A stretch of DNA of 7,644 nt from Gammaproteobacteria bacterium (GTDB lineage Bacteria > Pseudomonadota > Gammaproteobacteria > Pseudomonadales > Oleiphilaceae), in NCBI GenBank assembly GCA_029268325.1, contig JAJUGC010000090.1:1-7644 (forward strand), written 5' to 3'. Every line of letters starts with the position of its first letter. The stretch's first letter is position 1. Of this stretch, positions 1 through 6,193 are shown piece after piece. The notes beneath the pieces are model-generated. The model worked only from the letters and a program-made list of their open reading frames with translations. It made no database searches and was not told the origin of the DNA. The position numbers were made by a program, and so were the translations under genes.

Positions 1-1
1 C

Positions 2-601
2 CTGGCAGGCCCTGTCACCCTTGTACTTTGGGCGGCGCTGGCAGGTATCAGCGGCGTCTATCTGGGGGCTTTCGAGCCGGCACCACGGCTCTGGCAACGG
101 CTTTGGAAAGGCACCGGGCTCCTGCTGTTCGTCTATGCCGTTCTGTTGCTCATTGGCGCCGTCACCGGCGGAGCCAACCCGATGCAACCTTTAGATCGGC
201 TTTCATTCAACGCCAGCGGGCAAAACTCCGCGAGAGAGCTGGAAGTCACTCCCGTCTATAATCTTGAGCAGCTGGCGCAACAGGTGCGCCTGGCCAAGCA
301 GTCGGGGCGTGCCGTTATGGTGGATGTCTATGCGGACTGGTGCATTAGCTGCAAGATTATGGAGCGGGATACCTTTCCTCATCCCGACGCCAGAAAACAC
401 CTACAGGAAATGCATCTGGTCAAGGTGGATGTCACCGCCAACAATGCGGAACACCAGGCTTTTCTGAGTTATTTTGGCCTGTTCGGCCCACCTGGCATCC
501 TGTTCTACGACAGGGCCGGCCAGGAGCTAACGGATTGGCGGATCTATGGAGAGATCAGTACACGGGACTTTATCCGCCACCTGGAAAGCCTGCCTTTATG
601 A
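2..601 (+). CDS. dsbD: Thiol:disulfide interchange protein DsbD, C-terminal part (5' end outside window)
   Basis: This is the last 199 residues of DsbD, the inner-membrane protein that moves electrons from cytoplasmic thioredoxin to periplasmic thiol proteins such as DsbC and the cytochrome c maturation thioredoxin. The frame is open from the left edge. Two hydrophobic segments (about nt 2-73 and 116-175) match the last membrane helices and are separated by the family-like stretch LGAFEPAP. A periplasmic thioredoxin-fold domain follows, with the active site WCISCK; the two cysteine codons are at 341-343 and 350-352. A GPPGILFYD stretch supplies the usual cis-proline region, and the domain ends in the expected helix near the C-terminus. 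The ATG at 146 is internal, inside the last helix, and is not the start. The gene ends in a TGA that overlaps the 3' end of the convergent tusA. The identification is secure; the missing N-terminal domain cannot be judged here. Confidence 0.95.
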   Translation: MAGPVTLVLWAALAGISGVYLGAFEPAPRLWQRLWKGTGLLLFVYAVLLLIGAVTGGANPMQPLDRLSFNASGQNSARELEVTPVYNLEQLAQQVRLAKQSGRAVMVDVYADWCISCKIMERDTFPHPDARKHLQEMHLVKVDVTANNAEHQAFLSYFGLFGPPGILFYDRAGQELTDWRIYGEISTRDFIRHLESLPL

Positions 602-850
602 GGCGCCTTCGCACTTGCGGATATGGTAGAAAAACTGCTGGTCACGCTCTCCCTGCTGCAACAGTTCGTGCCCCAGAAAATGGCAGAATTTCGGAATGTC
701 GCGCTTAGTGGAGGGGTCAGTAGCCAGAACTTCCAGCACCTCACCCACCGCAATATCGTGCATTTTGTTATGCAACATCATGACCGGCTCCGGACAAAAA
801 AGACCGGTCACATCCATAATGTGATCAATGGAATAATCGTTCTCTTGCAT
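596..850 (-). CDS. tusA: Sulfur carrier protein TusA
   Basis: An 84-residue protein of the TusA/SirA family. TusA takes persulfide sulfur from the cysteine desulfurase IscS and passes it to the TusBCD-TusE relay, which feeds MnmA for 2-thiouridine at the tRNA wobble position. In some bacteria it also affects molybdenum cofactor synthesis. The diagnostic CPEP motif is at residues 19-22, with the sulfur-accepting Cys at 19, the same position as in Escherichia coli. The downstream signature DPSTKRDIPKFC also fits, and the length is normal (E. coli 81). The ATG at 850 follows a purine-rich GGATGAAGG stretch very close to the start; an ATG 8 bp upstream is out of frame. It is the last gene of the minus-strand set, 44 bp after rlmM, and its stop lies inside the end of dsbD, leaving no room for a separate terminator between the convergent genes. 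Confidence 0.96.
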   Translation of the reverse strand: MQENDYSIDHIMDVTGLFCPEPVMMLHNKMHDIAVGEVLEVLATDPSTKRDIPKFCHFLGHELLQQGERDQQFFYHIRKCEGAS

Positions 851-894
851 ACCTTCATCCAGCTTTGGTCAGCACCAGTCAGGCGGGCAGCCTC

Positions 895-1971
895 CTAACA
901 AATGCCGATATAAACCGTAACTTCCTCACGATCGTGATAAAGCTGCCGGGCCCGGATCACATAATCAATCTCCGCCGCCTCCAGCTTTCCCTGGATTCGG
1001 TGCAGGCAGCTTTGCAATTCTTCATAACGGCGTTTCATGGGCAGCTTCAGGTTGAAGATGGTTTGGCGGCAGAGACCCTTGACGAGCCAAGTGGCCATCA
1101 AGTCCGCCACCCGGCGAGGCTTTTCCACCATATCACAAACCATCCAGGCGACCGGTTGCTTGGGTTGATAGCGAAATCCATCCTCCCGCTTATGCACCAC
1201 CTGCCCCGTCTCCAGCAACCCTGGATCCATGGGGCCGTTGTCCACGGCAGTCACAAACAGGCCACGCCTGACCAACTGCCAAGTCCAACCGCCGGGAGCC
1301 GCCCCCAGATCCACCGCCTTGTCACTCAAGCGAACCCGCTCCTCCCGCTCCTCTTCCGTGAGCAAGGTCAAGAAGGCTTCGTCCAACTTGAGAGTGGAAC
1401 GGCTTGGCGCCTCATGGGGAAACTTCAGCCTCATAATCCCGTTATGATGGACGGAGCGATTGTCCGCTGTGCTGTAGCCCACGAATACCCGACGGGAGTC
1501 CAGGAAAAATGCATGCCCCCAGGCACGGCCCGGATTTTGAGTCTTGGTCAACAAGTCCTGCTGACGCAAGCGCTGAGCCAACGGAGCCGTAAACTTCTTG
1601 CAAAATGTCGCCAGCTCCTTGCCTTGGTTGGTATCCGGCGACTCTACCCAGAGATGCCCGAGACGTACCTGCAGGGAACGAAAGGCCGCCAGCAAAGGGG
1701 TGACCCTATCGGTTTCCGGCAGGTTGTCCATCATCGGCAATGAGAGAAACCACTGGCGGGCAAACACCAGGCTCTCGAACGCCACGCTCCGGTGAAGGCG
1801 CTTCGCATCACCAGGCACGGTCTCTACCCACTCCACATAAGCCGCATTCTTTTGCGCTTTGACGTAACCGGTGCAGCCATTCTCGGTGGCGTGATCCATG
1901 ATTTCCTGGGCGCACTCGCTTTCGAAGCCGGCGCGGCAGTACAACAGGATGCGGTCGGGAGACATACTCAT
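895..1971 (-). CDS. rlmM: 23S rRNA (cytidine-2498-2'-O)-methyltransferase RlmM
   Basis: A 358-residue cytoplasmic enzyme that uses S-adenosylmethionine to 2'-O-methylate C2498 of 23S rRNA. The N-terminal part (about 1-170) matches the RlmM N-terminal and THUMP region, including LYCRAGFE and FARQWF. The C-terminal Rossmann-type domain shows the SAM-binding motif DLGAAPGGW (221-229) and VDNGPM (243-248). The expected K-D-K-E catalytic set is visible: K195 in STLKLDEAF, D280 in VCDMVEKP, K309 in NLKLPMK, and a Glu at 349/350 in HDREEVTVY. The length is close to E. coli (366), with a slightly shorter tail. There are two possible starts: ATG at 1971, or the third codon, ATG at 1965. The AAGG ribosome site lies only 3 nt before the first but about 9 nt before the second, which favours 1965. 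The gene sits between the hydrolase and tusA on the same strand. Confidence 0.97.
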   Translation of the reverse strand: MSMSPDRILLYCRAGFESECAQEIMDHATENGCTGYVKAQKNAAYVEWVETVPGDAKRLHRSVAFESLVFARQWFLSLPMMDNLPETDRVTPLLAAFRSLQVRLGHLWVESPDTNQGKELATFCKKFTAPLAQRLRQQDLLTKTQNPGRAWGHAFFLDSRRVFVGYSTADNRSVHHNGIMRLKFPHEAPSRSTLKLDEAFLTLLTEEEREERVRLSDKAVDLGAAPGGWTWQLVRRGLFVTAVDNGPMDPGLLETGQVVHKREDGFRYQPKQPVAWMVCDMVEKPRRVADLMATWLVKGLCRQTIFNLKLPMKRRYEELQSCLHRIQGKLEAAEIDYVIRARQLYHDREEVTVYIGIC

Positions 1972-2017
1972 GGGCCTTCACAACAATGGGTTTAAGGTGG
2001 ATAGAGCACCGCAAGCT

Positions 2018-2028
2018 AGACGGCGTCT
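2018..2028. repeat. 11-bp perfect palindrome (AGACG-G-CGTCT) in the rlmM leader
   Basis: A perfect inverted repeat of 5 bp arms around a single central base. It lies between the proposed rlmM -10 box and the rlmM start codon. One central base is too few for an RNA hairpin loop, so if it has a role it would be as a protein-binding DNA palindrome. It is short enough to occur by chance, and no regulator is recognised. Confidence 0.2.
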
Positions 2029-2054
2029 GGATACGGCCTTTTCCGGCCGGCGCC

Positions 2055-2060
2055 ATTATA
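2055..2060 (-). promoter_or_regulatory. Candidate -10 box (TATAAT) for rlmM-tusA
   Basis: On the minus strand this is a perfect TATAAT hexamer within the 120-bp gap between the hydrolase stop and rlmM. Transcription would begin near 2048 and give a leader of about 77 nt before rlmM. No convincing -35 hexamer is found 16-18 bp upstream, and there is no TGn extension, so the promoter is plausible but not proven. It would let rlmM-tusA be transcribed apart from the hydrolase gene. Confidence 0.4.
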
Positions 2061-2091
2061 CCCTGATGATTGCGGCCGTCGCCTGATTTCT

Positions 2092-2757
2092 TTATTCGGA
2101 CTCACCGGCAATGCAGCGATCAACAAAGCCATTGACACTCGCCACCGCCAGATCCAGATTCTCCCCATAGGAAAGGCCAGAGCGTTTCGGTGGTTGCAGG
2201 TCATGGTCTCCTTGAGGTATCCACTGCACCTGTAGGAAGGAAGGCAGTTCATAATGGGCAACTTCCTCAGGGCGTCCGAAAGGGTCCCGCTCCCCTTGCA
2301 CCACCAGCGCCGGACAACGCATTTGCCCCAAATGGTCAATGCGCAAGCGATCTGGCTTGCCCGGTGGGTGAAAAGGATACGCCAGGGCAACCACTCCTTT
2401 GATGGGCAGATCCTCAGCCGCCAGAATCGTAGCCATACGCCCGCCCATGGATTTGCCTCCGATAAACAATGGCTGGACATGGGCATACCGGGAGACCATC
2501 TGGCGCCAACATTCCAACAGGACCGGCTGTCGATCAGGAGGCCGCTTGCGATTCAGAGTACGTCGTTCCCCCATATAAGGAAACTCAAACCGCACCACGG
2601 AGATTCCCTTGCCAACCAGGCGCTTCGTAAAATCTTCCATAAAGGGACTATCCATGGGGGCACCAGCGCCATGGGCCAGGATCATCAGGGCCTTGGACTG
2701 CTCAGAGAAGTTTTCTAGGTACATCTTCGTAACGGATTCAGCGCCGGCCTGTGGCAC
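2092..2757 (-). CDS. Alpha/beta-hydrolase family protein (KANL3/Tex30-like)
   Basis: A 221-residue protein with an alpha/beta-hydrolase fold; substrate unknown. The order of motifs fits the KANL3/Tex30-like family of small bacterial hydrolases: LAHGAGAPMDS (28-37) near the first strands, VVRFEFPYMGER (54-65), the nucleophile elbow GGKSMGG (100-106) with Ser103, GERDPFG (155-161) with candidate acid Asp158, and GDHDL (183-187) with candidate His185. A complete Ser-Asp-His triad is therefore present. There is no signal peptide or membrane helix, so it is probably cytoplasmic. The start is GTG, supported by GAGG at 2766-2769, 8 nt upstream; the next in-frame ATG is codon 12. It is the first gene of the minus-strand set and is divergent from ccoN across a 258-bp region. 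The family is well recognised, but its biological role is not established. Confidence 0.88.
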   Translation of the reverse strand: MPQAGAESVTKMYLENFSEQSKALMILAHGAGAPMDSPFMEDFTKRLVGKGISVVRFEFPYMGERRTLNRKRPPDRQPVLLECWRQMVSRYAHVQPLFIGGKSMGGRMATILAAEDLPIKGVVALAYPFHPPGKPDRLRIDHLGQMRCPALVVQGERDPFGRPEEVAHYELPSFLQVQWIPQGDHDLQPPKRSGLSYGENLDLAVASVNGFVDRCIAGESE

Positions 2758-2899
2758 TCTTTAGGCCTCGCCGAATAAAGTGGGTTATACTAGTGGGCTC
2801 GCAAGGCAGCCCCACACTCTCTTCCAACGACACAAATCCAACAGGGACCCAGCCCATCCAGGCCAGCTTCGAAAGTGAAGTCCGCCCGTCAGGCTGTCA

Positions 2900-2913
2900 T
2901 TGACCCAGATCAG
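2900..2913 (+). promoter_or_regulatory. ANR/FNR-type binding site upstream of ccoN
   Basis: The site reads TTGAC-CCAG-ATCAG. The FNR/ANR consensus is TTGAT-N4-ATCAA, so 8 of the 10 defined bases match, with exact spacing and one mismatch at the inner end of the left half and one at the outer end of the right half. cbb3 operons of Pseudomonas and relatives are commonly activated by ANR/FNR at low oxygen. If the site centres at -41.5 (class II), transcription would start near 2948 and the -10 box would fall near 2934-2941, where AATATT/TATTCG are weak matches. That leaves a leader of about 68 nt. Confidence 0.7.
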
Positions 2914-2968
2914 TTCTGGAAACAATCCAAGGGAATATTCGTTGAAAATCAGGGGGTATTTTTACATA

Positions 2969-2982
2969 CTTGCCCGCGCAAG
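2969..2982 (+). other. Small inverted repeat in the ccoN leader
   Basis: CTTGC and GCAAG flank a 4-nt CCGC loop, giving a 5-bp stem about 33 nt before the ccoN start. If transcription starts near 2948 it would lie in the 5' untranslated leader, where it could affect stability or ribosome access. It is short and could be chance. Confidence 0.25.
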
Positions 2983-3015
2983 ACCTTATTAACCTTGGAT
3001 CTGTCGGTAAATCCT

Positions 3016-4446
3016 ATGAGTAATAGTGTAATCAACAACGCAACTTACAACTACAAGGTGGTGCGTCAATTCGCCATCATGACAGTTGTTTGGGGCATTG
3101 TCGGTATGGCAGTGGGCGTTTTGATCGCTGCACAGCTGGCATGGCCCCAACTTAACTTCGACACCCCATGGTTCAGCTTCGGTCGACTCCGACCCCTGCA
3201 TACCAACGCGGTGATTTTCGCTTTCGGCACCAGTGCCCTGATCGCCACATCCTTTTATGTGGTCCAGCGTACCTGTCAAGCCAGGCTGTTCTCCGACGCC
3301 CTCGCCTCATTCGTATTCTGGGGCTGGCAGGCGGTCATTGTCCTAGCAATCATTACGTTGCCCATGGGCCTGACTTCCACCAAGGAATACGCCGAGCTTG
3401 AGTGGCCGATCGACATTCTGGTTGTGGTTGTGTGGGTTGCTTACGCAACGGTCTTCTTTGGAACGATCGTCAAACGTAAAACTTCGCATATCTATGTAGC
3501 GAACTGGTTCTACGGCGCATTCATTATCATGATTGCGATCCTGTACGTCGTGAACAACCTGGCGATTCCCGTCAGCCTGACCAAGTCCTACTCCATTTTC
3601 CCCGGTGCCATCGACGCCATGGTGCAGTGGTGGTGGGGCCATAATGCGGTAGGCTTCCTGCTGACCACGGGCTTCCTGGGCATGATGTACTACTTCGTAC
3701 CCAAGCAAGCAGAGCGTCCTGTTTACTCTTACCGTCTGTCCATTGTCCACTTCTGGGCACTGATTACTATCTACGTTTGGGCCGGTGCCCACCACTTGCA
3801 CTACAGTGCTCTGCCTGACTGGGCGCAAACCGCGGGCATGGTTATGTCCCTGATCCTGCTGGCTCCCTCCTGGGGCGGTATGATCAACGGTATGATGACC
3901 CTGTCCGGCGCTTGGCATAAGCTGCGCACAGACCCGATTCTGCGCTTCCTGGTGGTTGCCCTTTCCTTCTACGGTATGTCCACCTTCGAAGGCCCGATGA
4001 TGTCCATCAAAACTGTAAACGCCCTGTCCCACAACACTGACTGGACTATCGGCCACGTACACGCCGGTGCCCTGGGCTGGGTTGCCATGATCAGTATCGG
4101 TTCCCTGTACCACCTGATTCCCCGCCTGTTCGGCCTGAAGGAAATGTACAGTACCAGCCTGATCAACGCCCACTTCTGGATGTCAACCATCGGTACCGTA
4201 CTGTACATCGCTTCCATGTGGGTCAACGGTATCACCCAAGGCTTGATGTGGCGTGCAGTAAACGATGACGGCACCCTGACCTATAGCTTTGCAGAGTCCA
4301 TTACCGCCAGCTATCCGGGTTACGTGGTCCGCGCAATTGGTGGCGCCATCTTCCTCCTCGGTATGTTGGTCATGGCCTACAACGTTTGGATGACGGTTCG
4401 TCAGCGCGAAGCTGAGGCCGTGGACAATCTTCCTCAAACTGCTTAA
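3016..4446 (+). CDS. ccoN: Cytochrome c oxidase, cbb3-type, subunit I (CcoN)
   Basis: A 476-residue catalytic subunit of the cbb3 haem-copper oxidase, a polytopic inner-membrane protein (about 12 helices) that reduces oxygen to water and pumps protons. The expected metal ligands are all present, numbered from the chosen ATG: H62 and H349 for low-spin haem b, H347 for haem b3, and H209, H259 and H260 for CuB. Y253 sits six residues before H259, as expected for the cross-linked cbb3 tyrosine. E325 in TFEGPMMS is the conserved glutamate near haem b3. KEYAELEWPID, WWWGHNAVGF and GHVHAGALGW are typical of the family. The ATG at 3016 gives the normal length and an MSNS...YNYKVVRQFA N-terminus; the open frame extends upstream to GTG 2875 but would cover the ANR/FNR box. 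The ribosome site before 3016 is poor. First gene of the operon, 20 bp before ccoO. Confidence 0.98.
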   Translation: MSNSVINNATYNYKVVRQFAIMTVVWGIVGMAVGVLIAAQLAWPQLNFDTPWFSFGRLRPLHTNAVIFAFGTSALIATSFYVVQRTCQARLFSDALASFVFWGWQAVIVLAIITLPMGLTSTKEYAELEWPIDILVVVVWVAYATVFFGTIVKRKTSHIYVANWFYGAFIIMIAILYVVNNLAIPVSLTKSYSIFPGAIDAMVQWWWGHNAVGFLLTTGFLGMMYYFVPKQAERPVYSYRLSIVHFWALITIYVWAGAHHLHYSALPDWAQTAGMVMSLILLAPSWGGMINGMMTLSGAWHKLRTDPILRFLVVALSFYGMSTFEGPMMSIKTVNALSHNTDWTIGHVHAGALGWVAMISIGSLYHLIPRLFGLKEMYSTSLINAHFWMSTIGTVLYIASMWVNGITQGLMWRAVNDDGTLTYSFAESITASYPGYVVRAIGGAIFLLGMLVMAYNVWMTVRQREAEAVDNLPQTA

Positions 4447-4455
4447 GGCCAAACC

Positions 4456-4459
4456 GGAG
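4456..4459 (+). promoter_or_regulatory. Ribosome binding site of ccoO
   Basis: GGAG ends 7 nt before the ccoO ATG, followed by a T-rich spacer. It is a clear Shine-Dalgarno match and fixes the ccoO start. Confidence 0.75.
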
Positions 4460-4466
4460 TTTTTTC

Positions 4467-5075
4467 ATGAATCACGAAAAAGTCGAAAAAAACCTTGGTC
4501 TCATGGTCGTGCTGATCGTCTTTGCGATCAGCCTTGGAGGACTGGCAGAGATCGTGCCCCTCTTCTTCCAGGATGAAACCACTCAGCCGGTGGATGGCCT
4601 CAAGCCGTACACCGCCCTGGAACTGGAAGGCCGCGACATTTACATCCGCGAAGGCTGCCACGTCTGCCATACCCAGATGATCCGTCCGTTCCGGGCAGAA
4701 ACCGAGCGCTATGGCCGTTACTCCGTGGCCGGCGAATTCGTTTGGGAATACCCCTTCCTGTGGGGCTCCAAGCGTACCGGCCCTGACCTTGCCCGCGTGG
4801 GTGGCCGTTACAGTGATGACTGGCACCGCGCCCACCTGTACAACCCGCGCAACGTTGTACCGGAGTCCATCATGCCGTCCTACCCCTGGCTCTTTGAGCG
4901 GGAGCTGAGCGGCAAGTATACGGCAACCAAAATGTCACGCCTGAAAACCCTGGGAGTTCCCTATACAGACGAAGACATTGCCGGTGCTAAGGACGCTGTA
5001 CAAGGCAAGCGTGAAATCGATGCTCTGGTAGCTTATCTCCAGAGTTTGGGCACGGTACTGAAAGACAAGCGCTAA
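4467..5075 (+). CDS. ccoO: Cytochrome c oxidase, cbb3-type, subunit II (CcoO)
   Basis: A 202-residue monohaem c-type cytochrome that passes electrons from CcoP to the CcoN haems. One N-terminal membrane helix (about 11-33) anchors it, with the haem domain in the periplasm. The covalent haem site is CHVCH (C64, C67, H68) in the family sequence EGCHVCHTQMIRPF; the probable distal ligand is M136 in ESIMPSYPWL. Other conserved stretches are YGRYSVAGEFVWEYPFLWGSKRTGPDLARVG and a C-terminal helix ending in AYLQSLG. Length is normal for the family. The start is backed by GGAG 7 nt upstream. It lies 20 bp after ccoN and 4 bp before ccoQ, consistent with one transcript. Confidence 0.98.
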   Translation: MNHEKVEKNLGLMVVLIVFAISLGGLAEIVPLFFQDETTQPVDGLKPYTALELEGRDIYIREGCHVCHTQMIRPFRAETERYGRYSVAGEFVWEYPFLWGSKRTGPDLARVGGRYSDDWHRAHLYNPRNVVPESIMPSYPWLFERELSGKYTATKMSRLKTLGVPYTDEDIAGAKDAVQGKREIDALVAYLQSLGTVLKDKR

Positions 5076-5079
5076 CCTT

Positions 5080-5262
5080 ATGGATATCAATACCTTTCGA
5101 GGTCTCACAACCATATTGGTGATGATTGTCTTCATCGGCATCGTCCTCTGGGCCTTCAGCCGCAAGCGCAAGTCCAGGTTTGACGATGCCGCGAACCTAC
5201 CGTTCGCCGATGACGAAATCGAGAAGCGCACCCTGAACGAATCGGAGAGAAAGAAAAAATGA
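5080..5262 (+). CDS. ccoQ: Cytochrome c oxidase, cbb3-type, small subunit CcoQ
   Basis: A 60-residue single-span membrane protein (helix about 8-26), followed by a basic patch (RKRKSR) and the family-typical FDDAANLPFADDE. CcoQ is not catalytic; it is known to stabilise the association of CcoP with the CcoNO core. The start lies 4 bp after the ccoO stop with no visible Shine-Dalgarno sequence, so translation is probably coupled to ccoO. The stop TGA overlaps the ccoP ATG in an ATGA arrangement. The charged C-terminal tail (EIEKRTLNESERKKK) overlaps the ccoP ribosome site in its codons. Confidence 0.95.
   Translation: MDINTFRGLTTILVMIVFIGIVLWAFSRKRKSRFDDAANLPFADDEIEKRTLNESERKKK
5244..5247 (+). 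promoter_or_regulatory. Ribosome binding site of ccoP (inside ccoQ)
   Basis: GGAG in the purine-rich 3' end of ccoQ lies 11 nt before the ccoP ATG. The spacing is somewhat long, but the ATGA overlap with the ccoQ stop also favours coupled translation. Confidence 0.55.
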
Positions 5263-6161
5263 GTACTTTCTGGAGCATGTGGATCTCAGTGATCGCCCTG
5301 GGATCTATCTTCGGACTGTGTTGGCTGCTCCACGCAACGCGCAAGAGCCAAACCAATACAACGGAGACCACCGAGACGACGGGCCATTCCTATGATGGCA
5401 TCCAGGAATACGACAACCCTCTACCCCGCTGGTGGTTGTACCTATTCTGGGGCACGATCGTCTTTGCCCTGATTTACCTGGTCCTGTACCCCGGCCTGGG
5501 TAAATTCCAAGGCCTGCTGGGCTGGTCTTCCGCCAATCAGTACGAGCGGGAAGTTGAAGTAGCAAACTCCACTTATGGGCCCCTTTACGCGGAACTGGCG
5601 GCCAAGCCCATTGAGGAGCTCGCTACGGATCCGAAAGCCATTAAAATGGGTCAGCGCCTGTTTGCCACGGAGTGTTCCGTCTGCCACGGCTCCGCAGCAA
5701 CCGGCTCCCTGGGCTTCCCGGACCTGACCGACGACGACTGGCTGTACGGTGGTGACCCTGACACCCTGAAAACCACGATCACCGTGGGACGTCGGGCGAT
5801 GATGCCTGCGCGGGGCATGATGGGTAACCTGACCGATGCGGAAATCACCCAGGTAGCCGCCTTCACCCGTAGCCTTTCAGGCCTGAGTGTAGATCCGGCC
5901 GCGGCTGAAGCCGGTAAGGAAATCTTCTACGGCAAGGGCAGCTGCACAACCTGTCACGGCCAGGATGCCAAAGGTATCCAAGCCATGGGCGCGCCCAACC
6001 TGACCGATAACGTCTGGTTGTATGGCAACAGCCAACAGCAGGTTGAGTTCACCATCCGTAACGGCCGTAGCGGCGAAATGCCGGCCTTTGGTGAGACCCT
6101 TTCTCCTGAAAAGATCCACCTACTGGCAGCTTACGTTTACAGCTTGTCCAACAAGCAGTAA
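5259..6161 (+). CDS. ccoP: Cytochrome c oxidase, cbb3-type, subunit III (CcoP), dihaem cytochrome c
   Basis: A 300-residue dihaem cytochrome c that accepts electrons from soluble or bc1-linked cytochromes and passes them to CcoO. There are two membrane helices (about 5-25 and 58-79), so this is the longer, two-span form found in many gammaproteobacteria. Between them lies GIQEYDNPLPRWW, the FixP/CcoP signature. Two periplasmic cytochrome c domains follow: CSVCH (C139, C142, H143) with a probable Met ligand at 181/182 in MMPARG, and CTTCH (C229, C232, H233) with M274 in GEMPAFG. The two domains look like an internal duplication, both carrying an (A/D)LTD...WLYG segment. The ATG overlaps the ccoQ stop. 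It ends the structural gene block, and a hairpin follows 12 bp downstream. Confidence 0.98.
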   Translation: MSTFWSMWISVIALGSIFGLCWLLHATRKSQTNTTETTETTGHSYDGIQEYDNPLPRWWLYLFWGTIVFALIYLVLYPGLGKFQGLLGWSSANQYEREVEVANSTYGPLYAELAAKPIEELATDPKAIKMGQRLFATECSVCHGSAATGSLGFPDLTDDDWLYGGDPDTLKTTITVGRRAMMPARGMMGNLTDAEITQVAAFTRSLSGLSVDPAAAEAGKEIFYGKGSCTTCHGQDAKGIQAMGAPNLTDNVWLYGNSQQQVEFTIRNGRSGEMPAFGETLSPEKIHLLAAYVYSLSNKQ

Positions 6162-6173
6162 ATGTCTCTCCGA

Positions 6174-6193
6174 GGGCGCGGTTCGCCGCGCCC
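6174..6193 (+). terminator. GC-rich hairpin after ccoP, terminator-like but without a U tract
   Basis: GGGCGCGG and CCGCGCCC form a perfect 8-bp stem around a TTCG loop, starting 12 bp after the ccoP stop. The downstream bases are TTCCCCTC, not a run of T, so this is not a standard intrinsic terminator. It could partly stop or pause transcription, or protect the 3' end of a processed ccoNOQP message, leaving ccoG expressed at a lower level. The stem is seen directly; the role is inference. Confidence 0.45.

Larger units (their letters stand above)
2758..3015. promoter_or_regulatory. Divergent control region between the hydrolase gene and ccoN
   Basis: A 258-bp stretch without a supported gene. 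The left end holds the GAGG ribosome site of the hydrolase (2766-2769, minus strand). An AT-rich patch at 2784-2791 reads TATAAC on the minus strand (2784-2789) and TATACT on the plus strand (2786-2791); each is one base off a -10 consensus, but neither has a clear -35. The right half holds the ANR/FNR-type box and the likely ccoN promoter. An open frame from a GTG at 2875 runs through the right half into ccoN, but its 47 extra codons do not look like CcoN. Confidence 0.7.

Noticed and set aside
865..1743. Open frame of 292 codons on the + strand opposite rlmM
   Set aside because: It lies antisense to a gene with clear RlmM motifs, shows no family features, and is a shadow of that gene's codon structure.
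2254..2718. Open frame of 154 codons on the + strand opposite the hydrolase
   Set aside because: The minus-strand frame has a full catalytic triad and a good GTG ribosome site; the opposite frame has neither.
2942..2951. Second ANR/FNR box (TTGAAAATCA)
   Set aside because: The half-sites are too close together; the required spacing between TTGA and TCA is not met.
3343..4173. Open frame of 276 codons on the - strand opposite ccoN
   Set aside because: Its sequence is rich in Gly, His, Gln and Val, with no membrane or domain pattern, and lies wholly antisense to an intact catalytic subunit.
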